Made by a program: the position numbers and the translations under genes. DNA of 64,000 nt from Candidatus Villigracilis saccharophilus (GTDB taxonomy: Bacteria; Chloroflexota; Anaerolineae; Anaerolineales; Villigracilaceae). The notes under the pieces are model-generated. The model was not told the origin of the DNA. It saw only the letters and a program-made list of their open reading frames with translations, and did no database searches. The stretch covers positions 1 through 64,000 of the forward strand of contig JADJNA010000053.1 of assembly GCA_016709305.1 (NCBI GenBank), read 5' to 3'. Shown in pieces: positions 55,754 through 64,000 of this stretch (positions are counted from its first letter, which is position 1; each line of letters starts with the position of its first letter).

Positions 55754-56932
55754 CTACCCATGCCTGCTCATGAACCGTTCCATGCGCCGCAGAGCTTCTT
55801 CGATCTTGCTGTACTCGGTCGCGTAACAAGCGCGGACAAAACCTTCTCCGCCGGGACCAAAAGCATTACCCGGTACCACAGCGACGCCCTCTTCTTTTAA
55901 TAATGTTTCGGCAAAGGTCTCGTCGTCCATGCCGGAGGCTTTGATATTAGGGAAGGTATAAAAAGCGCCGCGTGGCTCAAAGGTCGAGAGCCCGAGGCGG
56001 TTGAGTCCGGAAACCAGCAATCTGCGGCGGCGGTCATATTCGGCGACCATACTCTGAACGTGCGGTTCACCCGTCTTCAGGGCTTCGATCGCGGCGTCCT
56101 GGGCAGTCGTCGGCGCGGCCATGATCGTGTACTGATGAATACGCACCATGCCTTGAATGATATCTGACGGTCCGCAGGCGTAGCCGATGCGCCAACCGGT
56201 CATGGCGTAGGCTTTGGAGAATCCACCCAGCAAAATCGTGCGGCGCTTCAGGCTTTCATCCAATGCGGGGAAACAGACATGCTCAAAGTCGTACACGAGG
56301 CGGTCATAGATCTCATCGGAGACAACGATCAGGTCATGTTGTTCCGCGATCCTTCCGATCTCCAGCATGACCTCGCGTGGAGCGACTGCGCCGGTCGGGT
56401 TGGACGGATAACCGATAAAAATAACCTTGGTGCGCGGGGTGATGGCCTTGCGAATATCATCCGGGTCAATGGTGAAATTGTTTTCAAGACGCGCAGGAAT
56501 TTCAACAGGCACACCGCCCGCCAGAATCACTTCCGCCTGATACGAAACAAAGCACGGGGTAGGGACGATCACCTCATCGCCCGGTTCAAGGATCGCGGTA
56601 AAGGTGAGATACAGCGCCTCTGAAACACCAACGGTCGCTACCACTTCCGTAGCGGGATCATATTTAACGTTATAAAGTTTTTGTAAATTTTCCGCGATAC
56701 CCTGACGCAGTTCCGCTTTGCCGTGATTGGATGTGTAATGCGTCTCGCCATTTTGTAATGAACGGATGCCCGCATCGAGGATCGGCTTGGGTGTGGTGAA
56801 ATCAGGTTCGCCAATACCCAAAGAGATCACATCCTTCATCGTCGCGACAATATCAAAAAACTTGCGAATACCGCTGGGCTTTAGCCCGGCCACCCGTCTT
56901 GCGAGTCTTTGTACTTCACCAACTTCCTGCAT
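55754..56932 (-). CDS. PLP-dependent class I/II aminotransferase
   Basis: About 392 residues. ATG 56932 is used since GGAGG lies five bases upstream; a longer start would overlap the neighbour. Fold-type I motifs: 'VGVSEALYLTFTAI', 'SNPTGAVAPREVM', 'SDEIYDRLVYD', and the PLP lysine in 'LGGFSKAYAMTGWRIGYACG'. It is close to the aspartate/aromatic aminotransferase Igamma group; the donor cannot be fixed. It is the last gene in an operon with a 69-residue protein and a sugar nucleotidyltransferase. Confidence 0.92.
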   Translation of the reverse strand: MQEVGEVQRLARRVAGLKPSGIRKFFDIVATMKDVISLGIGEPDFTTPKPILDAGIRSLQNGETHYTSNHGKAELRQGIAENLQKLYNVKYDPATEVVATVGVSEALYLTFTAILEPGDEVIVPTPCFVSYQAEVILAGGVPVEIPARLENNFTIDPDDIRKAITPRTKVIFIGYPSNPTGAVAPREVMLEIGRIAEQHDLIVVSDEIYDRLVYDFEHVCFPALDESLKRRTILLGGFSKAYAMTGWRIGYACGPSDIIQGMVRIHQYTIMAAPTTAQDAAIEALKTGEPHVQSMVAEYDRRRRLLVSGLNRLGLSTFEPRGAFYTFPNIKASGMDDETFAETLLKEEGVAVVPGNAFGPGGEGFVRACYATEYSKIEEALRRMERFMSRHG

Positions 56933-56940
56933 TGAGCCTC

Positions 56941-57150
56941 CTAAATGGGTTGAACGTGCCAATCATCTGAAACTTCCTGATATGTTAACTCAAAAGCTGA
57001 ACCATCGGTCGTCTTTACACGGAACCCCTTTTCGCCGGGTCCGCGCCAGCGCGCCAGGATTTCTGCGATCTCATAACGGCTTCCCTGCCAGATCAACGAC
57101 AATGGTCGTTCCGCATATTCGGTATCTGACCTGCACTCCACTGTTTCCAT
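56941..57150 (-). CDS. Small conserved-looking protein, unknown function
   Basis: A 69-residue soluble protein with a Trp-rich pattern ('LIWQGSRYEIAEILARWRGPGEKGFRVKTTDGSAFELTYQEVSDDWHVQPI'-like, beta strands). It is reminiscent of small DUF6504-type proteins, without certainty. It sits between the nucleotidyltransferase and aminotransferase genes with gaps of 30 and 8 bases, so it belongs to their transcript. Confidence 0.65.
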   Translation of the reverse strand: METVECRSDTEYAERPLSLIWQGSRYEIAEILARWRGPGEKGFRVKTTDGSAFELTYQEVSDDWHVQPI

Positions 57151-57180
57151 GATTAAAAATAGGACAAGATACCCCTTGCC

Positions 57181-58200
57181 CTACAGAATGACCGAACTGG
57201 TATCGCTGATATTTAATTCCATGACCCGGCCATCGCCCCGCGCCTTGACCTTGGCCTGCCTGCCGATCAACGAGCGCCTCAGCGCCGCATCCTTGATTTC
57301 ACAGTCAGCCTCGATAATACTTTCTGCGATCTGACTGTTCTCTATCTTGCAATTCGCTCCGATGGATGCGTATGGGCCGATGGTCGAATTGGTTATTTCT
57401 GCGGATGGATGGATGGCGACTGGCGGAATTACTTTTACACCAGCATGTTGATACGTTGAAACATTGATGCGTTCCAAAAGGATTTTGTTCGTATCCAGTG
57501 TCGCCTCGATCGTGCCGGTATCCAGCCAGGTGCTGATCTCATTCGTGCGAACCTTCGCTCCATGTTCGATCATGACCGTGATCGTGTCTGTCAGGAAGTA
57601 TTCGCCTTTGAGCATAATACCGCGCTCCATTTGCTCATCAATGGCGGCCAGAAGTTTTTCCGAGCTTTTGAAGTAATAACACCCAACCACCACAAGGTTA
57701 TTATCCATACTTTGCGGCTTTTCCACGAAGCGGGCTACCCAGCCTTCATTATTCAACTCTGCCACCCCAAAACGGCGCGGATCTTCCACCGGCATCACCC
57801 AGGCGACACCGTCCGCTTCCTCTTTTGCAAGGAACGAAAAATCAGTTTCCATTAAAGTATCCGAAAAGCATACGATCATGGGACCATGTAAATGTTCACG
57901 AGCCAGCGCCAGCGCGTGCGACTGTCCCTTCATTTCATGCTGTACAACAAAATGAGCTTTAAGGTTTGGATAATATTCTTTGATAAATGGAGGGATCTGC
58001 ATCTCACCCAAATACGGGCCGAGGATGAACACATATTCAGTATTTTCAGGATCGGGCAGAGTCTTGAACATATCCAGCAGGTGTTCCAGCGAGGTTTTAC
58101 CTGCCACACTGACCAGCGGCTTGGGTTTGCTCCACGTGTGCGGGCGCATGCGGGTTCCCCAGCCCGCCATGGGAATAACGATTTTCAGGGATTCGGTCAA
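57181..58200 (-). CDS. Sugar-phosphate nucleotidyltransferase with left-handed beta-helix
   Basis: A 339-residue protein. The N-terminal nucleotidyltransferase domain has 'IPMAGWGTRMRPHTWSKPKPLVSVAGK', the G-x-G-T-R-x(n)-P-K signature, and the metal Asp in 'VCFSDTLMET'. 'GVAELNNEGWVARFVEKP' and 'KGEYFLTDTITVMI' are also typical. The C-terminal part has hexapeptide repeats ('AEITNSTIGPYASIGANCKIENSQIAESIIEADCEI'). It is like glucose-1-phosphate thymidylyl/uridylyltransferases of the archaeal/GlmU-like type. Product is an activated sugar for envelope glycans. Confidence 0.9.
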   Translation of the reverse strand: MTESLKIVIPMAGWGTRMRPHTWSKPKPLVSVAGKTSLEHLLDMFKTLPDPENTEYVFILGPYLGEMQIPPFIKEYYPNLKAHFVVQHEMKGQSHALALAREHLHGPMIVCFSDTLMETDFSFLAKEEADGVAWVMPVEDPRRFGVAELNNEGWVARFVEKPQSMDNNLVVVGCYYFKSSEKLLAAIDEQMERGIMLKGEYFLTDTITVMIEHGAKVRTNEISTWLDTGTIEATLDTNKILLERINVSTYQHAGVKVIPPVAIHPSAEITNSTIGPYASIGANCKIENSQIAESIIEADCEIKDAALRRSLIGRQAKVKARGDGRVMELNISDTSSVIL

Positions 58201-58364
58201 GAGTACGCTCCAGTGAAGGTTTTCACCAATATTTTACCAAAGCTGTGTTGGAAATTGTTTCTTTGGTTGGGAGATCAGGTTGTTAGTGTACCACTATCAA
58301 TTTAGGGCGGACAAGCGGGGGGAAAATACGAATTGACCGCAATATCCAGTCCAGATAAAATCAC

Positions 58365-59381
58365 ATGATGAATTCACTTCAACGATTAAATAATCTGCTG
58401 CAAGGTAAACCTGTTGACAGGGTTCCCAACTTCGATATTTTTATGACCAGAGCGGCGCATCATATCGGTGTTCCTCTCTCGCAGTATTATCTCGATCACC
58501 GCGTATTGTGCCAGGCCAATCTTGCGGTCATGCAGGACTTTGAGCTTGATATCGTCCAGGCGATCTCCGACCCCTACCGTGAAGCCGCTGACATGGGTCT
58601 GGAAGTTGAATTCCCGCATGATAACCTGCCATTAAATCGGACTCCATTAATCGTGGAACCAGACGACTTGAAGAACATTCATTTCCCTGTCAAGGATTTT
58701 GGTCCGCGAATGACAGATCGCCTTGAAGGAATCCGCGCCATGCATCAACAGGTGGGGGATGAAGTTCCGGTCATGGGCTGGGTGGAGGGGGCTTTGGCAG
58801 AAGCAGCCGATTTGCGCGGAGTCACGAATGTAATGAAGGATCTTGTCAAGCGCCCTGCCTGGCTGAAGGATCTGCTTGAAAAATGCGCAGAAGTTGAGAT
58901 CTCTTTCGCTTGCGCTCAAATCGAAGCCGGGGCGCACATCATCGGACTGGGCGATGCGGTTGCCTCCTTGATCTCTCCGCGCATGTACCGTGAGTTCGCC
59001 CTGCCATACGAGCAACGCATCTTTGACGCCATCAAGGCAAAAGGCGGAATCCCGCGTTTACACATTTGCGGCAACACAACTCATTTACTCAAGGATATCG
59101 CGCAAAGCAGGGCGGAGATCGTGGATATTGACTCGCTGGTGGATATGTATCAGGCGGTTTCCACACTGGACGGAATGCTTGTCTGCGGCAACCTTAACCC
59201 GGTCTCGATCTTTTTACAGGGCACGACGGACCAGGTTCGTGAGGGGATCTTTGCGAATGCTTCCGCGGGAGCGCATTCATGGATCTCAGCGGGAGGTTGT
59301 GAAATTCCAGATCAAACCCCTGTAGAAAACCTTCATGCTCAGAGTCAGGCATTGCGCGAACTGGGGTGGCGGCCCGCATGA
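58365..59381 (+). CDS. Uroporphyrinogen decarboxylase (URO-D)-family protein
   Basis: A 338-residue TIM-barrel protein of the URO-D superfamily. It has 'VMGWVEGALAEAADLRG', 'EAGAHIIGLGDAVASLISPRMYREFALPYEQRIFDAI', 'PRLHICGNTTHLLKDIAQ' and 'SAGGCEIPDQTPVENLHA'. The 'H-x-C-G' zinc site marks it as a methyltransferase-like MtaA/CmuA branch or an uncharacterised glycan-linked branch, not HemE proper, which lacks that motif. The stop overlaps the start of the GH127 gene (ATGA), so the two are coupled. Its link to a glycosidase is unusual. Confidence 0.85.
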   Translation: MMNSLQRLNNLLQGKPVDRVPNFDIFMTRAAHHIGVPLSQYYLDHRVLCQANLAVMQDFELDIVQAISDPYREAADMGLEVEFPHDNLPLNRTPLIVEPDDLKNIHFPVKDFGPRMTDRLEGIRAMHQQVGDEVPVMGWVEGALAEAADLRGVTNVMKDLVKRPAWLKDLLEKCAEVEISFACAQIEAGAHIIGLGDAVASLISPRMYREFALPYEQRIFDAIKAKGGIPRLHICGNTTHLLKDIAQSRAEIVDIDSLVDMYQAVSTLDGMLVCGNLNPVSIFLQGTTDQVREGIFANASAGAHSWISAGGCEIPDQTPVENLHAQSQALRELGWRPA

Positions 59382-61316
59382 ATCCTTACGAAAAGAAGAA
59401 TATTAAACCGTATGCGTTTCAGTGGATGCGGGTTGGCGAAATCCGTCCTGGGGGATGGATGCGCGCTCAAATGCAACATGACCTGGAAGATGGATTTGTC
59501 GGTCATTTGGATGAGCTGGTCCCTGACTTAATCGTGAACGATGATATTTATGGCGCAAACCGTTTGACCAAGGCTGTGCGTACAAAAGAATTGGGGGTGG
59601 TCTCTCAGGAAAAGGATTGGGAAGCGCAGTTCCTGTGGTGGAACAGCGAAACTCAATCCAATTGGCGTGACGGGCTGGTGCGCACCACTTTGCTTTTGGA
59701 TCATCCAGACTATCTTCCCAGGGTCCGCGCCTATATCGAAAAAATTCTAGCCACACAGGATGCAGATGGGTATCTTGGAATTTACGCTCCCGACCTGCGA
59801 TTTAATTTCGAAGGTGAGAATGGCGAACTCTGGGCGCAGGCTTCGCTCTTCCGCGTACTGCTTGGTTATTACGAAGCCGTTGGAGATGAACGGGTCTTGG
59901 AATCTGTCCGCCGCGCGGTGGACGTTACCATGCGGGCGTATCCGCAAAACCGATCAAAACCATTTACAGTCAAGAACGATTATGCCGGGGTTTGTCACGG
60001 ATTGGTTTTTACCGACGTGCTCGACCGGCTCTACCAGCTCACCGGGCAGGCAAGATACCTCGATTACGCCCTATGGCTGTATCAGGAATATAGCGAAAAC
60101 CTGCTCAGCGCTGATGATATTCAATACAAAAATCTGATCGACCCATCCTATCGCTTCAAGGCGCACGGCGCTCACACCTTACGAGCATTTGCGATCTCTG
60201 TTGACAGCTGTTTATGCTTCAGGAAATCCATTGCTTGAAAAAGCACTTGAAGCATATCTGGTTAAATTGAATGTATGCCTGACTCCCAGCGGCGCTCCCA
60301 TCGGCGATGAAATGATCGATGGACGACCGGCAGACGCCTCAGAAACCGGTTATGAATACTGTTCCATTCATGAACTGCTCGATTCCTATTCCAACCTGCT
60401 GCAAAAGACCGGCGGCCTACTATGGGCTGACCGCCTCGAGCGGCTCCTGTTCAACGCCGCACAAGGCGCGCGCCATCCGCGCGAAAGCGCCATCGCCTAC
60501 TTAAAAACTGACAACTCTTTCTCAATGACCGGTACTCTGCATCCGCATGACATGGTTGATGAAAAGAATCCGCAGACCCGTTATAAATATTCTCCTGCGC
60601 ATCAGGATGTCGCTGTGTGCTGTGTCCCCAATGCCGGGCGTATTTACCCTTACTATGTCAAGGCCATGTGGCTGCGCTCTTCGGACGGTTTGGTGGCAGC
60701 CTTGTATGGGGCGAGCGAGCTTGTGACCGAGCTCAATGGCGCAAGAGTACGTATCAAGGAAGAGACGAACTATCCTTTTGAGTTGCAGATAACTTTTATC
60801 ATTAATGCCGAACCGCCCGTTGAATTCGAACTTGCTTTTCGCAAGCCGGCCTGGGCAACTGGGTTTGAATTAAATCATATGGCTGACTGGCGTGAAGAAA
60901 ATGGGATGATAAAAGTAAAAAAGGTCTGGCAGCCTGAACAGCAGATCACCATAAGCTTTAAAGCCGAGATTCAGATCAATCCCTTTTCTGAAAAAGAATA
61001 TTTTCTAAGCCATGGTCCGCTGGTGTACGCGCTGCCATTGGAAGGCATTGAAACGGAAGGCAGGAAATATAATACAGAAGGGTTCCGTGATCTTTATTAT
61101 TCCCCATTGGCTAATCTGGCTGATGATTGGCAGTTTATTCCCAACGAAGATTTTCACCTTGATGAAAGCATTCCTGGTCAAGTCCATGCCTGGGAAGCCC
61201 CCCCTGCACTGGCAGGGAATATGATGAATGTTTCCACGCATAAGAAAACTCCCGTTCGACTGCTCCCAATCGGAAGCAGCATTTTGCGCAAGACCACTTT
61301 TAGAATGTTTGAATGA
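59378..61316 (+). CDS. GH127 (DUF1680) beta-L-arabinofuranosidase-like glycosidase (frameshifted)
   Basis: Starts at ATG 59378, overlapping the previous stop. A helical (alpha/alpha)6 barrel leads with 'WRDGLVRTTLLLDHPDYLPRVRAYIEKILATQDADGYLGIYAPD' and 'ENGELWAQASLFRVLLGYYEAVGDERVL'. 'ASETGYEYCSIHELLDSYSNLLQKTGGLLWADRLERLLFNAAQGAR' is the catalytic Glu/Cys zone of GH127, and 'VAVCCVPNAGRIYPYYVKAMW' carries the Cys pair. The C-terminal part is a beta sandwich. A single frame change occurs near 60183. Full length is about 646 residues. No signal peptide is visible, so it acts inside on imported sugars. Confidence 0.88.
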
Positions 61317-61391
61317 AGGATATGGTCCTGAATACACATACACCCTGCGTTTCTCAATACAGATAAATGCTATACTGCTTTTATATATCTA

Positions 61392-62153
61392 ATGAAAAAA
61401 TTTCTGAAGATCATTCGCATTGTGTGGGTTACATTCGGAGTTCTATTCACGCTGTGGATGGCGAATTCTTTTCGCGCCAAGGGCTTTGACAGGTCTGCGC
61501 TTGAAAGTGATCAAAATATTACTGTTGAAGAGACCGATCAGTTCATCCTCTTTCAACCTAATGAGAATCAACAATCTACAGGTCTTATCTTCTTTCCCGG
61601 CGGACTGGTCGCAACGGAGGCGTATGCGCCAATGTCAAGAGCCATATCCGAGCAGGGGTATAACGTCTTCATCGTCAAACTTCCGTTCGGGTCTGCGCCG
61701 TTAAAATCACAGGAAACAAGTTTACAGAACCTGGCGCTTGAGATCCTGGATGCAAATAACTCGCTCCAGTATTGGGCCGTGGGCGGACATTCGCGCGGAG
61801 CGGCGATCGCTTCACGGTTTGCTCTCCTGCATGGAGATTCTTTCAATGGGCTCATTCTCATTGGGACAACCCATCCCAAAGAAGAGGCGTTCGATCTATC
61901 CGACTCAACCTTGGCTGTGACAAAGATCTATGCCTCAAATGACGGACTGGCCGGCATGGATGAAGTCGAAGCCAATTCACATTATTTGCCAGAGGATACA
62001 AATTGGGTTTTGATAGACGGCGGGAATCATTCGCAGTTCGGTTATTACGGTTCCCAATTGGGGGATAACTCGGCAGCCATTAGCCGAGAAGTACAACAGA
62101 AACTAACAGTTGAAGCGGTTTTATCGGCGTTGAAAAGTATTCAGGAAAGATAA
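61392..62153 (+). CDS. Alpha/beta hydrolase family 5-type protein
   Basis: A 253-residue protein with an N-terminal hydrophobic anchor ('IVWVTFGVLFTLWMANSF'). 'LIFFPGGLVATEAYAPMSRAISEQGYNVFIVKLPFG' is the oxyanion-side strand of AB_hydrolase_5 proteins. The nucleophile Ser lies in 'GGHSRGAAIA', an acid near 'YASNDGLAGMDE', and the catalytic His in 'GGNHSQFGYYG'. Substrate is unknown. It follows the GH127 gene by 75 bases and may be co-transcribed. Confidence 0.87.
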   Translation: MKKFLKIIRIVWVTFGVLFTLWMANSFRAKGFDRSALESDQNITVEETDQFILFQPNENQQSTGLIFFPGGLVATEAYAPMSRAISEQGYNVFIVKLPFGSAPLKSQETSLQNLALEILDANNSLQYWAVGGHSRGAAIASRFALLHGDSFNGLILIGTTHPKEEAFDLSDSTLAVTKIYASNDGLAGMDEVEANSHYLPEDTNWVLIDGGNHSQFGYYGSQLGDNSAAISREVQQKLTVEAVLSALKSIQER

Positions 62154-62305
62154 TTAAGTTGATACACCAGCCCCTAACTTATTCGCCTTGATTCTGGAAA
62201 GGCGGTCGAAGGATAATGGGGTAACGGAATCGACAATTGTGAAAATCAAAAACTTGTTCTATAATCTCGAAAATTCGCTTATCGGTAGTCTTATTTCGAG
62301 GCAAG

Positions 62306-63133
62306 ATGAAATTAGAAGTTCATACGCCTGATTTCCCATTAAATCAATTTGTCGATCATTTCATTTACTATGAAGGTTTCAACCCCGTTCATAGCATGGA
62401 TCGATTCCTGCCCGATGGGAACGCGGAATTTATTATTGAGCTGACCGACAATACGAAACATATCTATGACAATGAAACCCTGATCGAACTTCAAACTTTC
62501 CGCCACGCCTGGGTCAGCGGGGTCAGAACCCAGCCGATCACGATTCCATCCGGCAGGGACAGCCGAATGTTGATCGTGGCGTTTAAGCGGGGCAGGGCCC
62601 GGCCATTCTATGACTTTCCCATGAACGAGCTTGCGGACCTGGTCGTGGATGCCGATCTGGTGTTCGGTAAACGAATACGCGATCTACGGGAACAATTGCT
62701 CAATACGCCTTCCATTCATCAAATGTTTTCGCTGATCGAAAAATTTTTATTGCAGCAGTCGGGGGATTCGCTCCATGCAAATACTCCATCGAAATGCATT
62801 GAATATGCGGTTTCCAATATTGCGAACCAGCCAAACATTCTGGATTTGCAAAAACTTACCAGCCAGATAGGGTATTCTCAAAAGCACTTTATTGATCTGT
62901 TCAAGAAACAGGTCGGAGTAGTCCCAAAGCAGTATCTCAAGATCATGCGCTTCCAAAAAGCGATCCAGGAAATTGAAAACAACAAATCCATCCAGTGGAG
63001 CACCATCGCCGCGGAAAGCGGATTTTATGATCAGGCGCATTTCATCGGCGATTTCAAGGTCTTTTCAGGCTTCACGCCCGGCGAGTACATGAAAAGAAAG
63101 GCGGCATCATTAAATTACATTCCCGTTGATTAA
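62306..63133 (+). CDS. AraC-family transcriptional regulator
   Basis: A 275-residue protein. The N-terminal part ('FVDHFIYYEGFNPVHSMDRFLPDGNAEFIIELTD') is a DUF6597-type effector domain. The C-terminal two-HTH AraC domain spans about 175-265 with 'LQKLTSQIGYSQKHFIDLFKKQVGVVPKQYLKIMRFQKAI' and 'WSTIAAESGFYDQAHFIGDFKVFSGFTPGEY'. It could regulate neighbouring sugar-related genes, but that is a guess. Confidence 0.92.
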   Translation: MKLEVHTPDFPLNQFVDHFIYYEGFNPVHSMDRFLPDGNAEFIIELTDNTKHIYDNETLIELQTFRHAWVSGVRTQPITIPSGRDSRMLIVAFKRGRARPFYDFPMNELADLVVDADLVFGKRIRDLREQLLNTPSIHQMFSLIEKFLLQQSGDSLHANTPSKCIEYAVSNIANQPNILDLQKLTSQIGYSQKHFIDLFKKQVGVVPKQYLKIMRFQKAIQEIENNKSIQWSTIAAESGFYDQAHFIGDFKVFSGFTPGEYMKRKAASLNYIPVD

Positions 63134-63210
63134 TGTAAATTTTTTCCAATACTCAAGCCTTCATTCCATATAAGATTGCCATACCCATCAAACCAATCAG
63201 GAGCAATCTC

Positions 63211-63618
63211 GTGGAAAACCTATATATTAACCATATCGCCGTTTTTGTTTGCGCAATTCTCAACCTCGCGCTGGGTGCGCTCTGGTACTCTCCCATTCTT
63301 TTTTATAAGGGCTGGTTGAGAGAAACAAAATTAACAGAAGAACAACTCGCCGAATCGAACCCTGTCAAAACCTATGGATTGGCGTTCCTTTTTGCGCTGA
63401 TCATTTCGTACAATCTGGCTTTCTTCCTTGGCGATGCAAATACCGATGCTGTCTGGGGAACTACAGCGGGGTTTCTGGCCGGTTTCGGCTGGTCCGCGCT
63501 TATCTTTGCCATTATCGCCTTGTTTGAGCAGCGATCCTGGAAGTACATATTTATCAATGGCGGTTACATCACCCTCTACTTTACCTTGATCGGTTTTATT
63601 CTTGGCATTTGGCGTTAG
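63211..63618 (+). CDS. DUF1761-family membrane protein
   Basis: A 135-residue protein with four helices. 'LALGALWYSPILFYKGWL' near the start is the signature of DUF1761. It starts with GTG 63211 following 'AGGAGCAATC'. Function unknown. It lies between the AraC-type regulator and a DUF4287-type gene, a common grouping of stress or environmental genes in soil and sludge bacteria (from general impression, not verified). Confidence 0.83.
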   Translation: MENLYINHIAVFVCAILNLALGALWYSPILFYKGWLRETKLTEEQLAESNPVKTYGLAFLFALIISYNLAFFLGDANTDAVWGTTAGFLAGFGWSALIFAIIALFEQRSWKYIFINGGYITLYFTLIGFILGIWR

Positions 63619-63642
63619 AAAAAAATTAAAGGAGATGATTCT

Positions 63643-64000
63643 ATGAGCACCCTCGATCAGGCTGTCCAAACACAACTGGCAAACATTCAAAAGAAAACAG
63701 GAATGTCCCTTACCGAATTATCCAGCTTCGTCCAAAAAAGCGGATTGAGCAAACATGGCGAGATCCGTGAGATGCTGATGACAAAACTTGGGTTGAGTCA
63801 CGGCGACGCGAATTCCCTGGTGCATGCCGTCTTTAAATCAGACGGCACGCGCGCCGCGGAAGGCAAAAGTGCAGATTCTATATTGGATGAAATCTATTCA
63901 GGCGCGAAGTCGGGCTTCCGTCCCATCCATGAAGCGCTGATGAAGCACATCGTCAAATTTGGCGAGTTCGAGATCGTACCGAAGAAGGGCTATGTCAGCC
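63643..64000 (+). CDS. DUF4287/DUF5655 protein, cut by the window end
   Basis: Starts at ATG 63643 after AAAGGAG. The first 65 residues ('MSTLDQAVQTQLANIQKKTGMSLTEL', 'GLSKHGEIREMLMTKLGLSHGDANSL') match the DUF4287 helical domain; from about residue 80 ('ILDEIYSGAKSGFRPIHEALMKHIVKFGEFEIVPKKGYVS') a DUF5655 nuclease-transport-like domain starts. The end lies beyond base 64000. Confidence 0.85.
   Translation, partial: MSTLDQAVQTQLANIQKKTGMSLTELSSFVQKSGLSKHGEIREMLMTKLGLSHGDANSLVHAVFKSDGTRAAEGKSADSILDEIYSGAKSGFRPIHEALMKHIVKFGEFEIVPKKGYVS

Overview
The window looks like a chromosomal piece of an uncultivated Chloroflexota bacterium, probably class Anaerolineae. That assignment is an inference from the gene set: lipoproteins with Thr/Pro-rich linkers and NBR1-type Ig-like domains, lysine 2,3-aminomutase, polyphosphate glucokinase, Flp-type pilins, a T-box leader on pheST, and many c-type cytochromes without an outer-membrane porin. 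There is no rRNA or other decisive marker. The sequence carries many single-base indels, mostly in homopolymers, that split obviously intact protein families (pheS, pheT, gmk, ugd, dppABC, GH127 and others). I read most of these as consensus errors and give whole-gene spans. A block at about 20.8-21.3 kb is almost free of A and is most likely a sequencing artefact.

Layout. 0.1-1.2 kb: remains of an IS200/IS605-type tnpB. 1.3-5.4 kb: T-box leader, pheS and pheT. 5.5-14.1 kb: a small membrane protein, two NBR1-type lipoproteins, kamA, a GNAT protein, an ATP-grasp enzyme, a SUI1/YciH protein, a two-component system and an Lnt/nitrilase-like membrane protein. 14.1-15.3 kb: two tRNA-Ser genes and two tandem Flp pilins. 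15.3-22.7 kb: an MFS transporter, membrane proteins, a methyltransferase, UDP-glucose dehydrogenase, a lone receiver protein, the artefact block, a glycosyltransferase and a YtxH protein. 23-25.8 kb: a single-ORF PanB-PanE protein and a secreted zinc-ribbon protein.

25.9-39.6 kb is the most interesting part. It is a multiheme cytochrome island with two divergent halves. The minus-strand half encodes a heptaheme cytochrome, a Tat-exported four-cluster ferredoxin, an NrfD/PsrC quinone-interacting membrane protein, then a small membrane protein, a membrane-anchored nonaheme cytochrome and a cytochrome b. The plus-strand half encodes a decaheme lipoprotein made of two pentaheme repeats, a hexaheme lipoprotein on a collagen-like (Gly-Pro-Ala)n stalk, a second nonaheme/cytochrome b pair whose cytochrome b carries an extra cytochrome c domain, and a NapC/NirT-like multiheme protein with a related cytochrome c tail. 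By eye there are 49 CXXCH sites plus two variant sites. Near-identical TGACAT(A/T)TGTCA palindromes of CRP/FNR type lie upstream of at least three transcription units. A membrane quinone module feeding several lipid-anchored or membrane-anchored cytochromes fits respiratory or extracellular electron transfer; no catalytic reductase for a terminal acceptor is present.

39.7-50.4 kb: an FmdB-type protein, gmk, rhomboid protease, an IS3-family insertion sequence, a heavily broken dipeptide ABC transporter operon (dppABC), a DUF1232 protein, a heavily broken secreted protein gene and a phytoene-desaturase-like oxidoreductase. 50.6-58.2 kb: mostly minus-strand metabolic genes (APH-type kinase, mgsA, serine hydrolase, ppgK, sulfurtransferase, aminotransferase, sugar nucleotidyltransferase). 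58.4-64 kb: plus-strand uroporphyrinogen-decarboxylase-family protein overlapping a GH127 glycosidase, an alpha/beta hydrolase, an AraC-type regulator, a DUF1761 protein and a truncated DUF4287/DUF5655 protein at the edge.
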